Shown here: one piece after another, positions 33,076-45,900 of the stretch
How positions within the stretch are numbered: the stretch's first letter is position 1
Layout of the letters: each line of letters starts with the position of its first letter
Notes under the pieces: model-generated
Database searches by the model: none
What the model was told of the DNA's origin: nothing
What the model saw: the letters and a program-made list of their open reading frames with translations, nothing else
DNA from: Rhinopomastus cyanomelas
Lineage: Eukaryota > Chordata > Aves > Bucerotiformes > Rhinopomastidae
Assembly (NCBI GenBank): GCA_013400115.1
Contig: VXBP01008536.1
Span: forward strand, 74,060-138,059
Length of the DNA stretch: 64,000 bases
Direction: 5' to 3'
Translations under genes and position numbers: made by a program

Positions 33076-33555
33076 GGCGGCCATGTCGCGGCCGGGCCGG
33101 GGCCAGCTCCAGCTTCGAGGGAGCGGAGAGAAGGCACGGAGAGGGGGTCAGGGAAGACAGCGAGAGCGGTCGGTCACGGCCAGGGCTGCTGCCTTGGGGT
33201 CTTTTGTTTTCTCTCCTTTTTCTCCTCTGGAAAGTGCTGGTTGTACGTACTGGCCTCACAAAACCAGGTTAAAACCAAGGCTGGGTGCCCGCCCCGCTTC
33301 CCCGCGCTGGGCTGGAGTCCCCCGAGCCCGGCCGGGGCCTTCCAGTGCTCACTGGGGTGAGCCACGTCCTTCATGAGTCCCGGGAGGTGAGGGGAACACG
33401 AGTCCGACGCAAGGGGACAGGGCCACAGGGCAGGGTTAGGCCCGAACCCAGGGGGGTTCCTGCGGGTCCCAGGGTCCCCTGGAGGCAGAGCTCAGCGCTT
33501 GGGCCGCGGCGCTGGCTGCAGACCCGGAACTGTGGGCTGCGGCCGGGGCCCCAGC

Positions 33556-36500
33556 TCAGTTGACTGCGCTGCTGTCGCTCCTTCCTTCCACGCTGTCGAT
33601 GCTGGGGCTCCCGGCCCCATGGAGCCCCCGCAGGGAGATGGCATCTGCAGGGACAGGAGGGAAGAGGCTGCTCAGCAGCTGGGGGTGAGCAGGAGTGGAT
33701 GGGACGGTCACAGGACGCACCCTGTGCTGGCATGGACCTTGCGGGTGTCTCCTGTCACTGGTACGAGTTGCTGAGGAGCCCTGCCCAGTCCAACCCCAAA
33801 GCAGTGCGCATTCTGTCCTCTCCTCCCACCCAGGACAAGACATGGGCATCCAGCAGGGCAGAGGCAGCTGTGGAGCTGGCACTGGTGCCCAGGTCCCCAG
33901 CCCCTGACCCCTACCAGCGCATGGGGCAGGCCCCGACACCTCGCATTCAGCCAAGGGGTGCCAGGGTCAGCATGGCCCCCGTGGGGCTGAGCAGAGGGGC
34001 TCTGCCGTCCAGGAGGGCACAGCAGGCGGGCAGAGCCTCCATCTCTGGGGCCAGGAGTGGCAGAAGCAAGTACCAGCCACAAAGGTCTCCACGAGGGCAC
34101 GGCCGTGGGTGTCCCTGCAGCCTGCCCTGCCACCACCTTTCCCGCCAGGACAGGGCCATTCCACAGACACCGTGGCGCTAAGCCCAGGCTGGCACAGGAC
34201 CCCCGGTGCCCCCAGGAACATGCCTCCTCCACCCGCCCACTGCTCCCAGCCCCACTCACAGCGGCGGATGCGGATGGGCCAGACCATGATGCAGCAGAGT
34301 GTGACAATGGCGGCAATGGCGATGCCTCCGGTGACCAGCACCATCACCCAGTGGTAGAAGCTGACGCAGGAAGGACAGCAAAGCTCCGTCCTGCAGGGAC
34401 AGAGTGGGACTGTGACTTGGTGGCCAGGGCTGGAGCTCAGGCCAGTGCTGCCCAAGGGCCCTGGGGAGATGGCAGCCACCCCATGTCAGGACCAATTCAT
34501 ATACTGGCATATACAGGAAAAGGCGCAGAGCAAGGTCCAGGGGAAGGAGAGAGGGCAGCGCCCCAGACAGCGAGTGCCCCAGCCCCCCGTGCGCCCCAGA
34601 GATGCAGCTGCGGGCATGGCCAGGGATGGCCGTTCAACCCCTCCCAGGGCAGCCTCTGCCAAGGGCCGAGGGTCCTCTCCAGGAAGAAGGTTCTCCTCGG
34701 GGCCAATCCAACCCTCCCTTGGCACTGCCCGAGTTTCCCCTTGCCCCGTCACTTACTCCTTGTGAGAAGAGACCGCCCGCCCCCTCTCCCCACCCTCCTT
34801 GCAGGCAGTGGTCAGATCACCCCGCAGCCTCCTCTTCTGACTGCGCACCCCTGGCCCCTTGATTTAAGACAAATCAGAGCTGGTTTCCAGCTGCATCTCT
34901 TGCTCCCAACTGGGGACCTTCATGTCCTGAGCCCCGGGGGATGGTGCTGCAGCTGCCCCCGGGACACTTACGGGCACGGGTGCAGGTTCTGGATGGCCAT
35001 CACGGCCAGGCCGTTGGCCATCTTGTCCATGAAGCTCATGGCACCGTAGACGAAGGCACCGCTGTGCTGCAAGGGGAGAGCAGAGCTCATGGCACTGGTG
35101 CCAGCGAGAGCCTTGTGCCCTCTGATGGGCAGGGCTCACACTGCAGCGGAGCCTGCGGTGCCCGGGAGCACGGGGTGCCCGGGAGCACGGTACCGTGTGG
35201 GTGCCGATGAGGTCGGCGGTCATGGACAGCGAGGTGACCAGGATAGTAGCACAGCCAGCACCCAGCAGCACGGCGGCCCCGTAGACCTCTGCTCCCATCT
35301 TCTGGACCAGAGTCACCCAGGAGGCGAAGGCCAGGATCACCAGGATGCCCACGAAGTAGGTCAGCTGCTCCGGGCACAGGGAGACAGGAGAGCTCAGAGC
35401 CCAGCTCAGCTGGCACCCGGCAAGGCAGGGGTCAGCGCCTGAGGGACGGCCCCAGCTCCCTCCCAGCTGGTTTTGCACAGGCTGGGGCTCAGCGGGCAGC
35501 AGTGTCTCCTGCGGCACGGGGCAGGGGCAGCCGGCACTGCGGGCCCCCGGCGGGGCTCAGAGAAACCCTCGCGCGGGGCTCCGCCAGCCCAGCCAGGGCC
35601 GCGCAGGCCAGGCTGACCCCGGAGCAGCGCCGCTTGGCCCAGCCGTAGAGGCGCCGGCGCCTTCCCGGCTCCCCGCTGTCCCCGCAGGGCCCCGCTGCAG
35701 CGGCCAGGCTGCGGCGTGCCCAGCGCCGCGCTCAGCGCCTGGCTCAGCACCGGCCCCTCCTCAGGCCTAGCTCGCGCCCCGAGGACTCACATTGCGGCCG
35801 ATGCGCTTGTTCACAGGCTTCATGAGGAAGGAGGAGAGGAAGCTGCTGACGTACATCACCAGCGGGATGGTGGCGATGTACTTCTGCGGGAGAGGAGGGC
35901 AGGGCGCGGTGAGTGCGGGCCGGCGGCGCGGGAGGCTGATGGCGACGGGGCCCTGCCCGCACCCACCTTGGGCAGCAGCAGCGAGTTGGTCAGGTACATG
36001 GTGACGTAGGTCTGGGACAGGTTGACGATGAGCCGGGTGGACATGTAGAGCAGCGTGACCTGCAAGGGGACGGGCCAGGGCAGCGCCGCTCAGTCGTGGC
36101 CGCCAGAGGCCAGGCTGGCATAGCCGCTTCGCGGGCAGTTACAGAACCCCGGGCGGGGGGGCTAGGAGGGGACCGCTGGGGATCACCCCGTCCAACCGCC
36201 CTGCCAGAGCAACAGCCCGGGAGGGCTGGGCACGTCTCCAGAGCAGGAGGCTCCACAGCCTCTGTGGGCAGCCCGGGCCGGGGCTCTGGGCCTCGCTGGG
36301 AAAACACTTGTGGCTGGAGAAGGGAGGCCGGTGCCCAGCACAGCCCATCTCTCTCTCCTCCCTCGCCGCCCCAGGGGCACATTCCCCTGCCAGGGGACGC
36401 CCAGAGCAGCCAGGCAGGAGCAAGGACAGGTCCCTGAGCACTCTGTACCTGGTAGAAGGCTGGTTCCAGCAGCCAGTCCTTCCACATCAGCAGCGGGTGT

Positions 36501-39500
36501 GCGGCTCCTGTGGGCTCCTTCTGCAGCAGGGGGGTGCTCTCCTCGGGCCGCGGCAAAGAACCCGCTGGGTAGGGCTTCTCTTTGGTGCCCAGGTGGAAGA
36601 TGAGGGAGAACACAGCCCCCAGCCCCACCACAATGAGGGACAGGTTCTGGGGGAAGCAGAACGGGTGAGCTGAGCACCGCACAGGGTGCCTGTTGCCTGC
36701 CCATCACCTACCCCCAGCAGCCTGGAGGATGCCCGGGGAGAGCTCAGGGCGGCTCTGCCCAGAGCAGGGGGTGAAGTGACAGGGCACTGCAGCTTCACTC
36801 CCTCCTGTACCTCCCTAGTTCCCACCCGGGGAAGAGAGGACACCAAGGGCCGAGTGCTGCCCCTTACCCGAAACACGGGGACGTCCTGGACGCCGAGGTG
36901 CATCTGGTCAGGCTGCTCCACCTGGAAGTTGAGCAGGAGCCAAGCCAGGGCGTACACAGTGATGTTGGCCATGACAGTGAAGGCATACCTGAGAGAGAGC
37001 GGCCTCAGGGCACGCAGGGGACCAGCACGGGCCACCAGGGGACAGTGGGGACCCCTCGACCCAGCTCCAGCCAGTGACACTGCTGAGGCTGCACCCCGGA
37101 GCACAAGGTGTCCCGTTACTGGTGCTGCTCCCAGTATGTGCCAGGAGCCCAGGGTCTGCAGAAGCAGCTTTATGACAAGTGGTTCAAAGAGCTGGGGCTG
37201 GTCAGCCTGGAGAGAAGGAGGCTGAGGGGAGCCCTCACTGCTCTTGACAGCTCTCAGAGGGGCGTGGAGAGAGGGGGGGTCAGTCTCTTCTCCCCAGTCA
37301 CCAGCAACAGGACAAGAGGAAGGGACCTCGAGCGGTGCCAGGGGAGGGGAGGGTGGCCGTCAGGAGAAGTCTGCTCCCTGACAGGGCGCTCAGGGGCTGG
37401 AACAGGCTGTCGGGAAGGGGCTGAATCACCATCCCTGGCGGTGTGGCACAGTCAGAGAGATCCGCAGCTCCGGGCCACTCCGGGCCACGGGTTAGCAGTG
37501 GCCCTGGGACAGCCGAGTCACAGCTGGACTCGGGAGCCCGAAGGGCTTTTTCCAGCCGGAAGGGTTCTGGATGATGTGCTTTGGTGTGGGACAGACTGGG
37601 AGCACCGGGGAGTCTTCAGCTGGAGAAGGGCAGCCTTCCAGGGCTTGAAGGGGCCAGTGAGAAAGATGGGAGCAGACATCTCAGCAGGGGCTGCTGAGCC
37701 AGGCCCAGGGTTAATGGTTAAACTGGAAGAGGGAGAGACAGACTGGAGGGGAGGAGGAAATTGTTGGTGCTGAGGGTGAGGAGAGCCCGGCCCACGTTGC
37801 CCAGACAGGTGAGAGGAGCCCCATTCCCGGAACTGTCTCTGGTCAGGTTGGACCTTGGGCCTCTGAGCAGGGGTGGGACTGGAGGAGCTCTGAAGGTCCC
37901 TTCAGCCCAAACCAGTCTGTGAGCCAGTCCTCCTGCAGCACCAGGGGCTCCAGTGAGTTGTGCCAGGGCCAGGGCTCCCCGGGCACCTCTTGCCACAGAG
38001 GCGATGGCACCGGGGTGCGGGTTCGGGGGACGCCCGGCTCCGCCAGCGCTCACCTGAAAGCTGTGAGCTCCACCTTCTCATGGTCGCTGCTGACCAGCTC
38101 GGGGATGAGGGACAGGTGGGAGATCTGCGTGGCTGCCCAGCCGAACTGGAAGATGATGATGAAGGGCAGGTAGTAGATGAAGGCTGCCCACTGCGGCGTG
38201 TTCTCCTGGCAGGCCAGGCAGGGGTTGAAGATGAAGGGGAAGGACACGAGGACACAGGTGGTGCCTGCCGAGAGAGCGGAGTGCTGAGAGGCAGCAGGTC
38301 CTGTTTCCCTGCCCGACAGCCCCCGGCGGCTCAGACAGCCACAGCCAGAATGAGCCCTCTGCGCAGCCTGGAGGGGGCCCAGGAGGTCCGAGCCGGCCTG
38401 GCTGCCTCGCGCCCTGCTGCAGGTCTGCGGGGTCTAAGCAACATTCGGCCCCTCCCCGGTGCCAGGACCCCACGGAGCCAGGCTCTGCCGTCCCCCGGGG
38501 GCTGAGGGACTTCCCTGGTCCCCAGGGGATCGCTGGGGCAGGAGCTGCTGCTGCCTCCCCCAGCCCATCTCACCGCCGTCACGGGACACTCATCGCTCCC
38601 TCCTCTTCCTCTTTGTGGTCCCCAGGGACAGGCAGTGGCCACCACTGGGGTCACTCCCACAGGCCGTGCTCCTCGCGCTCGGGACTGCCAGCTGCACCCC
38701 GACACCCACACGGCCCCGGCTCTGCCCTGGGTCCTGGAGACACCCCACTGTGCCAAAGGTGGCTGTGGGAGCCCCACCAAGACCACCCTGCCCATCCCCA
38801 CGGCACCCCAAGGCCCGGGCTCTCATCTGCCAGCCCTGCGGGCCAGGATCCCGGGAAGGCCGGGCGCAGGCACCCCCCCAGCCAGGGAACGTGGCTCAGG
38901 GGCTGCCCACCCGGCCGAGGGATGAGCCACCCGGGCCAGCAGGCACGGCCAGCGCAGCACCGACAGCAGCTCGTGACTTCTCGCGGCCCACGGCTGCGGT
39001 TTCCCAGCGCTTCCTCTGATCTGAGCTCCAGCTGCCACCAGCCGAGACGCCTGGCTGCCACATGAAGCGCCAAGCCGCAGCGTGACCCAGCGAGCCGGGA
39101 GCGGCACCGGCGGCGCCAGTGGAGAGCTGGGTGCCATCATGCTCAGCCAGAGGCGGCAGGGGCAGCCCCCGCCCCCAGTCCGGCCAGGGCCAGGCAGGGC
39201 TCTGCTCCCCGCAGCCGGGGCAGCTGCCGCCCCTGTGCCAGCGGCACAATCAGACTTCCCCTCGGTGCCCCGGCACCAGCCGGAGCCAACCTGCCCGGGG
39301 CCAAGGCCAGCCACTTCCCCAAACTGGGGGTGCAGCCTGACTCCGACACTGCGGCAGGGGCGGGCTGCTGCCCCGAAGCCCCGCCGTGACTCGCCCCGCA
39401 CACCTCTGGGGATCTTATCGGCCATCCCTCGCTTGCAGGAAGCGGCTGGCCAAGATACACTTGGCAGGGAGATAAGAGCAGCCACAGACAACCGTCCTCG

Positions 39501-41187
39501 GCTCGGCTCGGGGCGAGCTGGCGCTCGGCTGAGGTACCACGTGGGAGCAGAGGGTCTGCATCTCTGGCCGTCACTGGAGGTTCCTTCACGTCGACCGTGC
39601 TGTTCCCCATCCCCAAGCCAGCTCCACACGGGGCACCCCAAGGGTGCTTGCTGAGCTCTGATACTGCCCAGGGCTGGTTCACCCTCCTAGAGCAGGGGAG
39701 CCTCCACGGGGAGGCTGCTCCCTTACATCCCAGGATAGTCTCTTCTGCTCACTCCTAGGACTGTCCTGCTCCATCCCCAGTCCCCACCCCACTGCCTCAC
39801 CCTAGAAAGGCTCCCTCAGGACCATCCATCCCAGGGGGGCTTCCCTCCCTGCAGGGCACCCTGGATTCCTCCTCATCAGGGGCATCTTCAGGACTGACCT
39901 CTTCACTCCAGAAAGGCACCCCTGGGCTGATCCCACTCACTCAGAGCACCCCAGAAAGACAACCATAGTCCTGTTCCCCCCAACCCACAAAGGCTCCTCC
40001 AGGGCCACCCATCTCCACCCAAGGCACTCAGGAATGGCCCCCTCTGGTTTCTCACTTAGAACACCCTGGAAAGCCTCATCCTCCTCCATTTGGGGCACCC
40101 CAGAAAGGCTCCCTCAAAGGCCACCTAATTTCACCCAGAGCATACCGAAAGGCACCTTTGGTTTCTCAGTCCAGGGAACCTCAAAAAAGTTCCCCTGGTG
40201 CCACCTCTCCCCAAGCATCTGAAAAGATACCCAGGGGGCACCTACTTCCACCTGGAGCACCTCAGAGCTGCTTCTCTGGGGCCACCCATCTCCTCCCAGA
40301 GGATCCCAAACATCTTCCCTGAGGCCACTCTCCTCTGATCAGACAAGGTCCCCCAAGGCCATCTCCTTTCACCTCTTTCCACCCTGGAGCAGCAATTCTG
40401 GCTGCCCCACCCAGGAGATGCTGTTAGTCCCCCCCAAGGGCATGTGAGAAACGCTTCCTTGGGGCCACCCAGCTCCACCTGGAGCCCCCCAGAAAGTCAC
40501 CCTCAGCTCCCCTACTCGCGACACCCCAGAAATCTCCCCCGGGTCCACTTATTTCCACTCAGAGCACCTCAGAAAGAATCCCCTGGGGCCACCCTACTCA
40601 GAGCACCCTGGAAAGGCTCCCTCACTTCTGCCACCCAGAGTATCCCATAAAGACTTCCCTGGGGCCGTCCTCCTCCTCTTCCTCCTCTGTTCAGGGCACC
40701 CCAGCAAAGATCCCCTAAGGCCACCCACGTCCACCTGGAGCATCCTGAAAAGGCACCTTTGCTTCCCCCATCCAAGACACCCCATAAACCTCCTCCAGGG
40801 CCACCCGTTTCCAGCCAGGACACCCCGCCCCAAGTCTCCCCCAGCCCCTCTCTCTCCCCCGCGACTCCGCCACCTCCACAGCCCCCGCCCCGCGCACCCA
40901 CCGACGAGGTGCCAGCCCTTCCTCCGTCCGCAGCGGCCCCAGCCCGCGGGCCGGTCGGCCTCGCAGCCCAGCAAGGGGGTGCAGAGCCCGTCGACCACCT
41001 GTCCCGCCAGCAGCAGCGCCCCGGCCGGGCCGTGCCCGAAGCCCAGCACCGCCTGCAGGTAGAGCAGCAGGTAGGTGAACCAGAGCGCGGCGCACACGTC
41101 GTTGAGGAAGTGCCCGGCCGCGAAGCAAAGCCGCGCCCGCAGCGACAGCGGCCGCTCCGCAGGGGGCCGCAGCGGAGGCTCCGCCAT
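33556..41187 (-). CDS. MFSD12: MFSD12, lysosomal/melanosomal cysteine transporter
   Basis: Ten coding exons, 41187..40902, 38264..38054, 36988..36868, 36646..36449, 36059..35967, 35883..35791, 35364..35194, 35066..34972, 34390..34260 and 33644..33556, join in frame for 495 residues (human about 480). It is a twelve-TM major facilitator protein required to bring cysteine into melanosomes and lysosomes, with effects on pigmentation. Recognisable blocks are [20 protein letters not shown] (TM1), the loop 2-3 signature [100 protein letters not shown] and [16 protein letters not shown]. The tail ends [12 protein letters not shown]. No canonical polyadenylation signal is obvious between 33000 and 33556. 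CR1 pieces lie in introns 2, 4 and 8, and a degenerate repeat is in intron 1. Confidence 0.96.
34600..34845 (-). mobile_element. CR1 LINE fragment in MFSD12 intron 8
   Basis: Reversed CR1 text (GGCCAGGGATGGCCGTTCAA, TTACTCCTTGTGAGAAGAGA) is of the same type as the FZR1 intron 1 copy. Confidence 0.75.
36130..36330 (-). mobile_element. CR1 LINE fragment in MFSD12 intron 4
   Basis: Reversed CR1 text GGATCACCCCGTCCAACCGCC and CCAGAGCAGGAGGCTCCACA, matching the type at 61915-62330. Confidence 0.7.
37165..37925 (+). mobile_element. Two CR1 pieces in tandem in MFSD12 intron 2
   Basis: The first (37165-37555) has CAGCCTGGAGAGAAGGAGGC and CAGGACAAGAGGAAGG. The second (37560-37925) has ATGGTTAAACTGGAAGAGGG and ends GGTCCCTTCAGCCCAAACCA. 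Both are antisense to MFSD12. The second closely resembles the copy at 10345-10668. Confidence 0.8.
39640..40850. repeat. Degenerate tandem repeat in MFSD12 intron 1
   Basis: About twenty imperfect units share a core such as CAGAGCACCCCAGAAAGG followed by CTCCCTC...GGGGCCACCC. Units are roughly 50-65 bp and vary in length. The array stops just before MFSD12 exon 1. Confidence 0.7.
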
Positions 41188-41340
41188 AGCCGGGCCCGGG
41201 CTGCACCGCCGCCGCCCGCAGCGTCCCGCTCCGGACGGCACCGTGCGGGGCGGGGCTGGCCTGGCTCCGCCCAATCAGCAAGGAGCCCCGCCAGTGACCG
41301 CGCCCACCCCGGCCCGGGAAGCACCGCCCTTCACCTCAAA
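41188..41340 (-). promoter_or_regulatory. MFSD12: MFSD12 promoter
   Basis: GC-rich DNA upstream of the ATG with a CCAATCAG box at 41271-41278, about 85 bp from the start codon, and GC boxes (GGGGCGGGGC at 41247-41256). No TATA box. Confidence 0.6.
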
Positions 41341-41419
41341 CCCCGCCCCTGGCCTCGCCCCCCGGCTGCTGCTGGGCACCGCTTGGAGGCGTTCGGGGGT
41401 TCTGTGATGCCCCTCTTGG

Positions 41420-42530
41420 GCCCATACTGAAGGTACTGGGAGCACTTCGGGGGGACTGGGATCACTGGGGCTCAATGCTGAGAACCAGGGTTCTGGGGAT
41501 GCCCCACTCAGGTACATACTGGGGTTACCGGCACTGATCTGTGGGTATTAGGGTCACTGGGACTCTGGAGTGACAACTGGAGACTCCTTGCTTGGGTCTA
41601 TACTGGGGTTCATGGGAGCAGCCTGGGGTTACTGGTGACTGGAGTCTCTCCTTGCACAGGTAATGGGGTGACTAGGACCATTAGTCTTTGGGTTACTGGA
41701 AGCAGTATAGTAGAGGTACTAGGGTCACTGGGACTCTGGAGGCACTACCAGAATTATGGGACCCCAGCCCACGGGGTGCATACTGGGCACACTGGGAGCA
41801 GTGTGGGGGTACTGAGATAGCTGGAAGCTCTTGAGTACGTACCAGAGTCACTGGGACTATTATGGGCAGTATTATGGTCACTGGGAGTAGTGTGGGGGTA
41901 GTACTGGGATCACTGGAACTCTGAGGTGACTGGCATCATAGGATCTCCAACCGAGTGTATACTGGGGTTATCAGGAGCAGCATGTGGGTACTGGGAGGAC
42001 TGGGACTGCCCCAGTGTAGGTACCAGGGTCACTGGTGTTGTAATGGAAAGTACTGGGTTCATTGTGCAGAAGCAGTGTGGGGGGAACACTGGGGTCACTG
42101 GGACTCTAGGGTTACTACTAGAGGCATGAGACCCCATCTGGGGTCACTGGGAATAGTATGGGGATTATGGGATGACTGGGGCCTCCCCTTAAGGAGGTGA
42201 TGGGGTGACTGAGACCCTTATAGGCAGTACTGGAGACACTGGGAGCAGTGGGTGGGTGCTGAGTCAGCTGGGATCTCTCATCATAAGAGCAGATACTGGG
42301 ATCATTGCGATGTGTACAGTCGGTGAGTCTCCCTTTGGGGTGGTTACTGGTGTCACTGGGTGGGACTTTAGGACAGTAGGACCCCAGGTGTGGGTGCACG
42401 GACCACTGGAAGCAGTCGTGGCTCACTGGGTTTGTCGGGAGCGGTTGCAAGACAACTTCAGGGGTGAGCACTGGTTGCAGCAGGACGTACTGGGAGCACC
42501 GGAACTGGGAGCACTGGAAGCAGCCAGAGC
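41420..42530. repeat. Degenerate minisatellite between MFSD12 and HMG20B
   Basis: Irregular units built on GGTCACTGGGACTCTGG, TACTGGGAGCAGTGTGGGG and TACTGGGGTT recur throughout this kilobase. It separates two head-to-head promoters and contains no gene. Confidence 0.75.
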
Positions 42531-42594
42531 CCACACAGGGCAGGGGATTCGCTGCGCCCCTCCCTTCACCAGCCGTTGCCGCTAACGGCCGCCC

Positions 42595-42960
42595 CCTCCA
42601 GCCCCGCCCCGCCCCCGAGCCCGTAGTTGATTGGCTGACTCAAGGCGCGTGCACGNNNNNNNNNNNTCGCGGCGCGCCCCCGCGCCGCCCTGGGGGGCCG
42701 CGGCCGCCGTTTCCGCCCCGCCCCCTCCCTCGGCCGCTTTACTCCGACGTCACCAGTCCCGACCAATCCGCGTTGGACTACAGCTCCCACGGCTAGGCGC
42801 GACCGGCCAATCAGGAGTGGCAAGGCGGGCCGCTCATTTGCATAATAGTAGGGGGGCGGAGCGAGGCAGGGAAGAGCGGCGGCGGCTGGAAGGTCCGGGC
42901 GAGANCCGGCCCCAGCTCTGCCCCCTCCTCCCGCAGGAGCCCAGCAGCGTCGGAAGGCCC
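42595..42960 (+). promoter_or_regulatory. HMG20B: HMG20B promoter
   Basis: It contains an inverted CCAAT (GATTGGCTG, 42629), CCAAT boxes at about 42762 and 42807 (GGCCAATCAGG), a CRE-like CGACGTCA (42745), and a ZNF143-like GGACTACAGCTCCCA (42776). A perfect octamer ATTTGCAT (42836-42843) is followed by a GC box. It is interrupted by an 11-base N run (42656-42666) and one N at 42905. Confidence 0.65.
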
Positions 42961-45900
42961 ATGGCTCACCCGGCCAAGCAGCCGCCCGCCGCCATGATGT
43001 GAGTGACCCCCCCCGGCATCCTCCTTTGTCCCCTGCTGGGACCTCCGAGCCCGGGCAGCGCCGTGGGCAGGGAACCCCGCGCACCCCGAGCCCCGTCTGA
43101 CCCGCCCGTGGCTGCGGCCGGGGCTGGAGTAGCCGCAGCCTCCGCGGGCAGCCAGTTGCGGGGCCTCAGCCGCCTCCCAGGGAGGGGTCTCTGCCTCAGA
43201 TCGCATCTCCACCTCCTCTCTCGGAGCCGGCGCCCGGCCCCTTGCCCCAGCACCAGAGCCCCTGGGAAAAAGTCCCTCTGCAGCCCTGCTGGAGCTCCTG
43301 CCGGCGCTGGGAGCTGCTCTGAGGTCACCCTGGAGCCTTCTCCCCAGCCCCAGCTCCCAGCCTGTGCCCAGAGCGGAGGGGCTCCAGCCCCAGGTGCCCT
43401 CACTTGGCTGCTGGAGCTTCCCCTGGGATGGGACGGGGAGGCAGAGATCCAGGTGCTGGCCGGGGCCTCCTGGGATCTGCCCTTGGAGCTGATAACAGCA
43501 TCCCGAGGCTGAGCCGTCCGCACGGAGCCTCCGGGACGGCTTTCCCAGCAGAAGGTGGACATGGGCTCTGTAGGCTCTTGTGTGAGTCCTGGGCTGGCTG
43601 CTCAGGGCTGGATCCGGGCAGCGGGAGCGCGTGCCGGGCGCCTGTTCCATCCCCGACGACCGGCACCAGTACAGGTGGTGTCCCCGTGGGGCTATGGCAA
43701 GGCCCTCGAGTTAACTGTGAGGGTGGCTCATGGCGGTGACAGCCGACGGCAGTAGGTTGGGGTCTCTGAGGGGGTTTGGGTCTACAGCGGGCACGTGAGG
43801 TGGCAGATGGGTGCGAGGAGCTCCAGGGCTCCTCATCAGGCTGGGCTGGGGCTGGGTTTTGGTTCACAGACGCATTTCCTTCTCTGTTGGTGACTCTGCC
43901 TTGGACACAGGCTGGGTGCCTGGTCTGGTGACTGGGTGAAACCCCGGCAGCAGGTTGGAGAGCAGGAGTCAGGGCTGCCTGCCCAGCACCGGGGCTACCT
44001 GGTGCCTGTCAGTGGCAACAGGAACCTGATGGAGCGGTTGTGGCTAGAGCGGGTTGAGCCAGCCCTGCCCTCCCCCTCTGCCTCCAGGCTTCTCCTTATT
44101 CCTGGCAACACTGGTGCTGGGGTGGGGGATGCTCCTGGGTGCTGTCCCTCCAGCCAGGATCCAGACCCTCGCAGAGGGTTCCTGTGCCGGTGGCCTGAAG
44201 GGATAGGACCCTGCAGGGCTGGGACCGTGGCTGTTTCCAGCCGTGAAGAGCAGCACTTGTGGCTTCAGATGGTGCCGAAAGGCCCCAGAGTTGTCGCTGG
44301 ACACTGGAGCAGCCCAGTGTTGGTCTGGGCTCAAGCCCCATCACTGGGCTGTGGCCTCCTCTCACAGGGGATTGGGGGCTGGGGGCAGGCTCTGGGGCAG
44401 GTTGGGCGAGCGGGAGCTGGCAGAAGCGTTGCCCTCGGTTTCCTGGCCCCTCCTGACGGCTTCTCTCTGGCTGCAGCCATGCCGCCGCGGGCAAAGCCCA
44501 ACACGGGAGCTTCCTGGTGGCCATTAAGCAGGAAAAGGGAGAGGTGGCACGGACGAGTGGCGAGAAGCCACATGGCGAGGAGGAGGTGAGTTCCAGTGGC
44601 CGTGTCCCTCCCCACACCCTCCACCCTCCCTGGGAGTGGGGTGGGTGCCGCTCCCCTAGCGGCCCTTCAGCAGCCCGGGCTGGCCTGTGGCCGTAGCCCA
44701 GGGGGAGCCCCAGACATTCCCTTGGTGGCTCTGCGGGCTCTGTCCGGCCGGGGCAACGAGCCGGTGTGCTCTGGTCTGTGACGAGTTGTCCCTTCGCCTT
44801 CGCTGGCTGCCAGCCGGTGAAGAAGAGGGGCTGGCCCAAGGGCAAGAAGAGGAAGAAGATTCTCCCCAACGGCCCCAAAGCGCCGGTGACGGGCTACGTG
44901 CGCTTCCTGAACGAGCGGCGCGAGCAGATCCGCACGCAGCATCCCGACCTGCCCTTCCCGGAGATCACCAAGATGCTGGGGGCTGAGTGGAGCAAGCTGC
45001 AGCTTTCGGAGAAGCAGGTGCTGCTCCCCGCCGTCGAGCCCCGCGGGGCTGAGCCTGGCCGTGGCCCCGCCGAGGGAGCTGGGCCCGGCGCTGGGCGGCC
45101 GGTCAGCGGGAGCGGGGAGGGTCAGCAGGCGCCTGGGGCCGGGCTGAGAGCCCTCTGTGGCCGCAGCGGTACCTGGACGAAGCGGAGCGGGAGAAGCAGC
45201 AGTACATGAAGGAGCTGCGCGAGTACCAGCAGTCGGAGGCCTACAAGATGTGCGCCGAGAAGATCCAGGAGAAGAAGATCAAAAAAGGTGGGGCTGGGGA
45301 GCAGCAGCTGCCTCGGTGCTGCCAGAGCCTTTCGGGGGGTGCCGGGCTGGCTCCTGGGGTGACCCTCTCCTCCTCCGCAGAGGACAGCGGCTCTGCAGCG
45401 GTGAACGCGCTGCTGAACGGGCACCCGCACAAGGTGAGGCCCTGGCGGCTCTGCCTGCGCGGGGACTGAGGCGTGCGGCGCCGAACCGCTGGGCCGGAGG
45501 GAGAGCGGAGCCCCCACCTGTCCTGCCCACTCCCCGAGCCCCCTGTTCTTGAGCACCCCCTGCCCTGCCGCAGCCCCCTTCTCCTCCCTTCCCTGCCCCA
45601 TCCCTGAGCCCCCAGCCCCCTTCTCCTCCCTGCCCCGCCCCATCCCTGACCCCCAGTGGAGGGCTCAGCCCTGCCTGACCCCTCTCTCCCCGTGCTCCAG
45701 GCGGGTGACTGCAGTGACACCTTCTCCACCTTCGACGTGCCCATCTTCACAGAGGAGTTTTTGGACCAAAACAAGGGTGAGGGGCTGGGCTCTGGGCTGG
45801 GGCAACGCCGCTGCGGGCGCAGCCTGGGCGTTGGCGACGCCGAGCTCCTCGGGAGGTTCGGGGCCGCGGCTGATGCCGCGTGGTCCTGGCAGCCCGCGAG

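Noticed and set aside
41420..42530. Nuclear-receptor response elements (GGTCA-type half-sites) as an enhancer
   Set aside because: The GGTCAC motif is simply part of the degenerate minisatellite unit. Its recurrence does not imply receptor binding.
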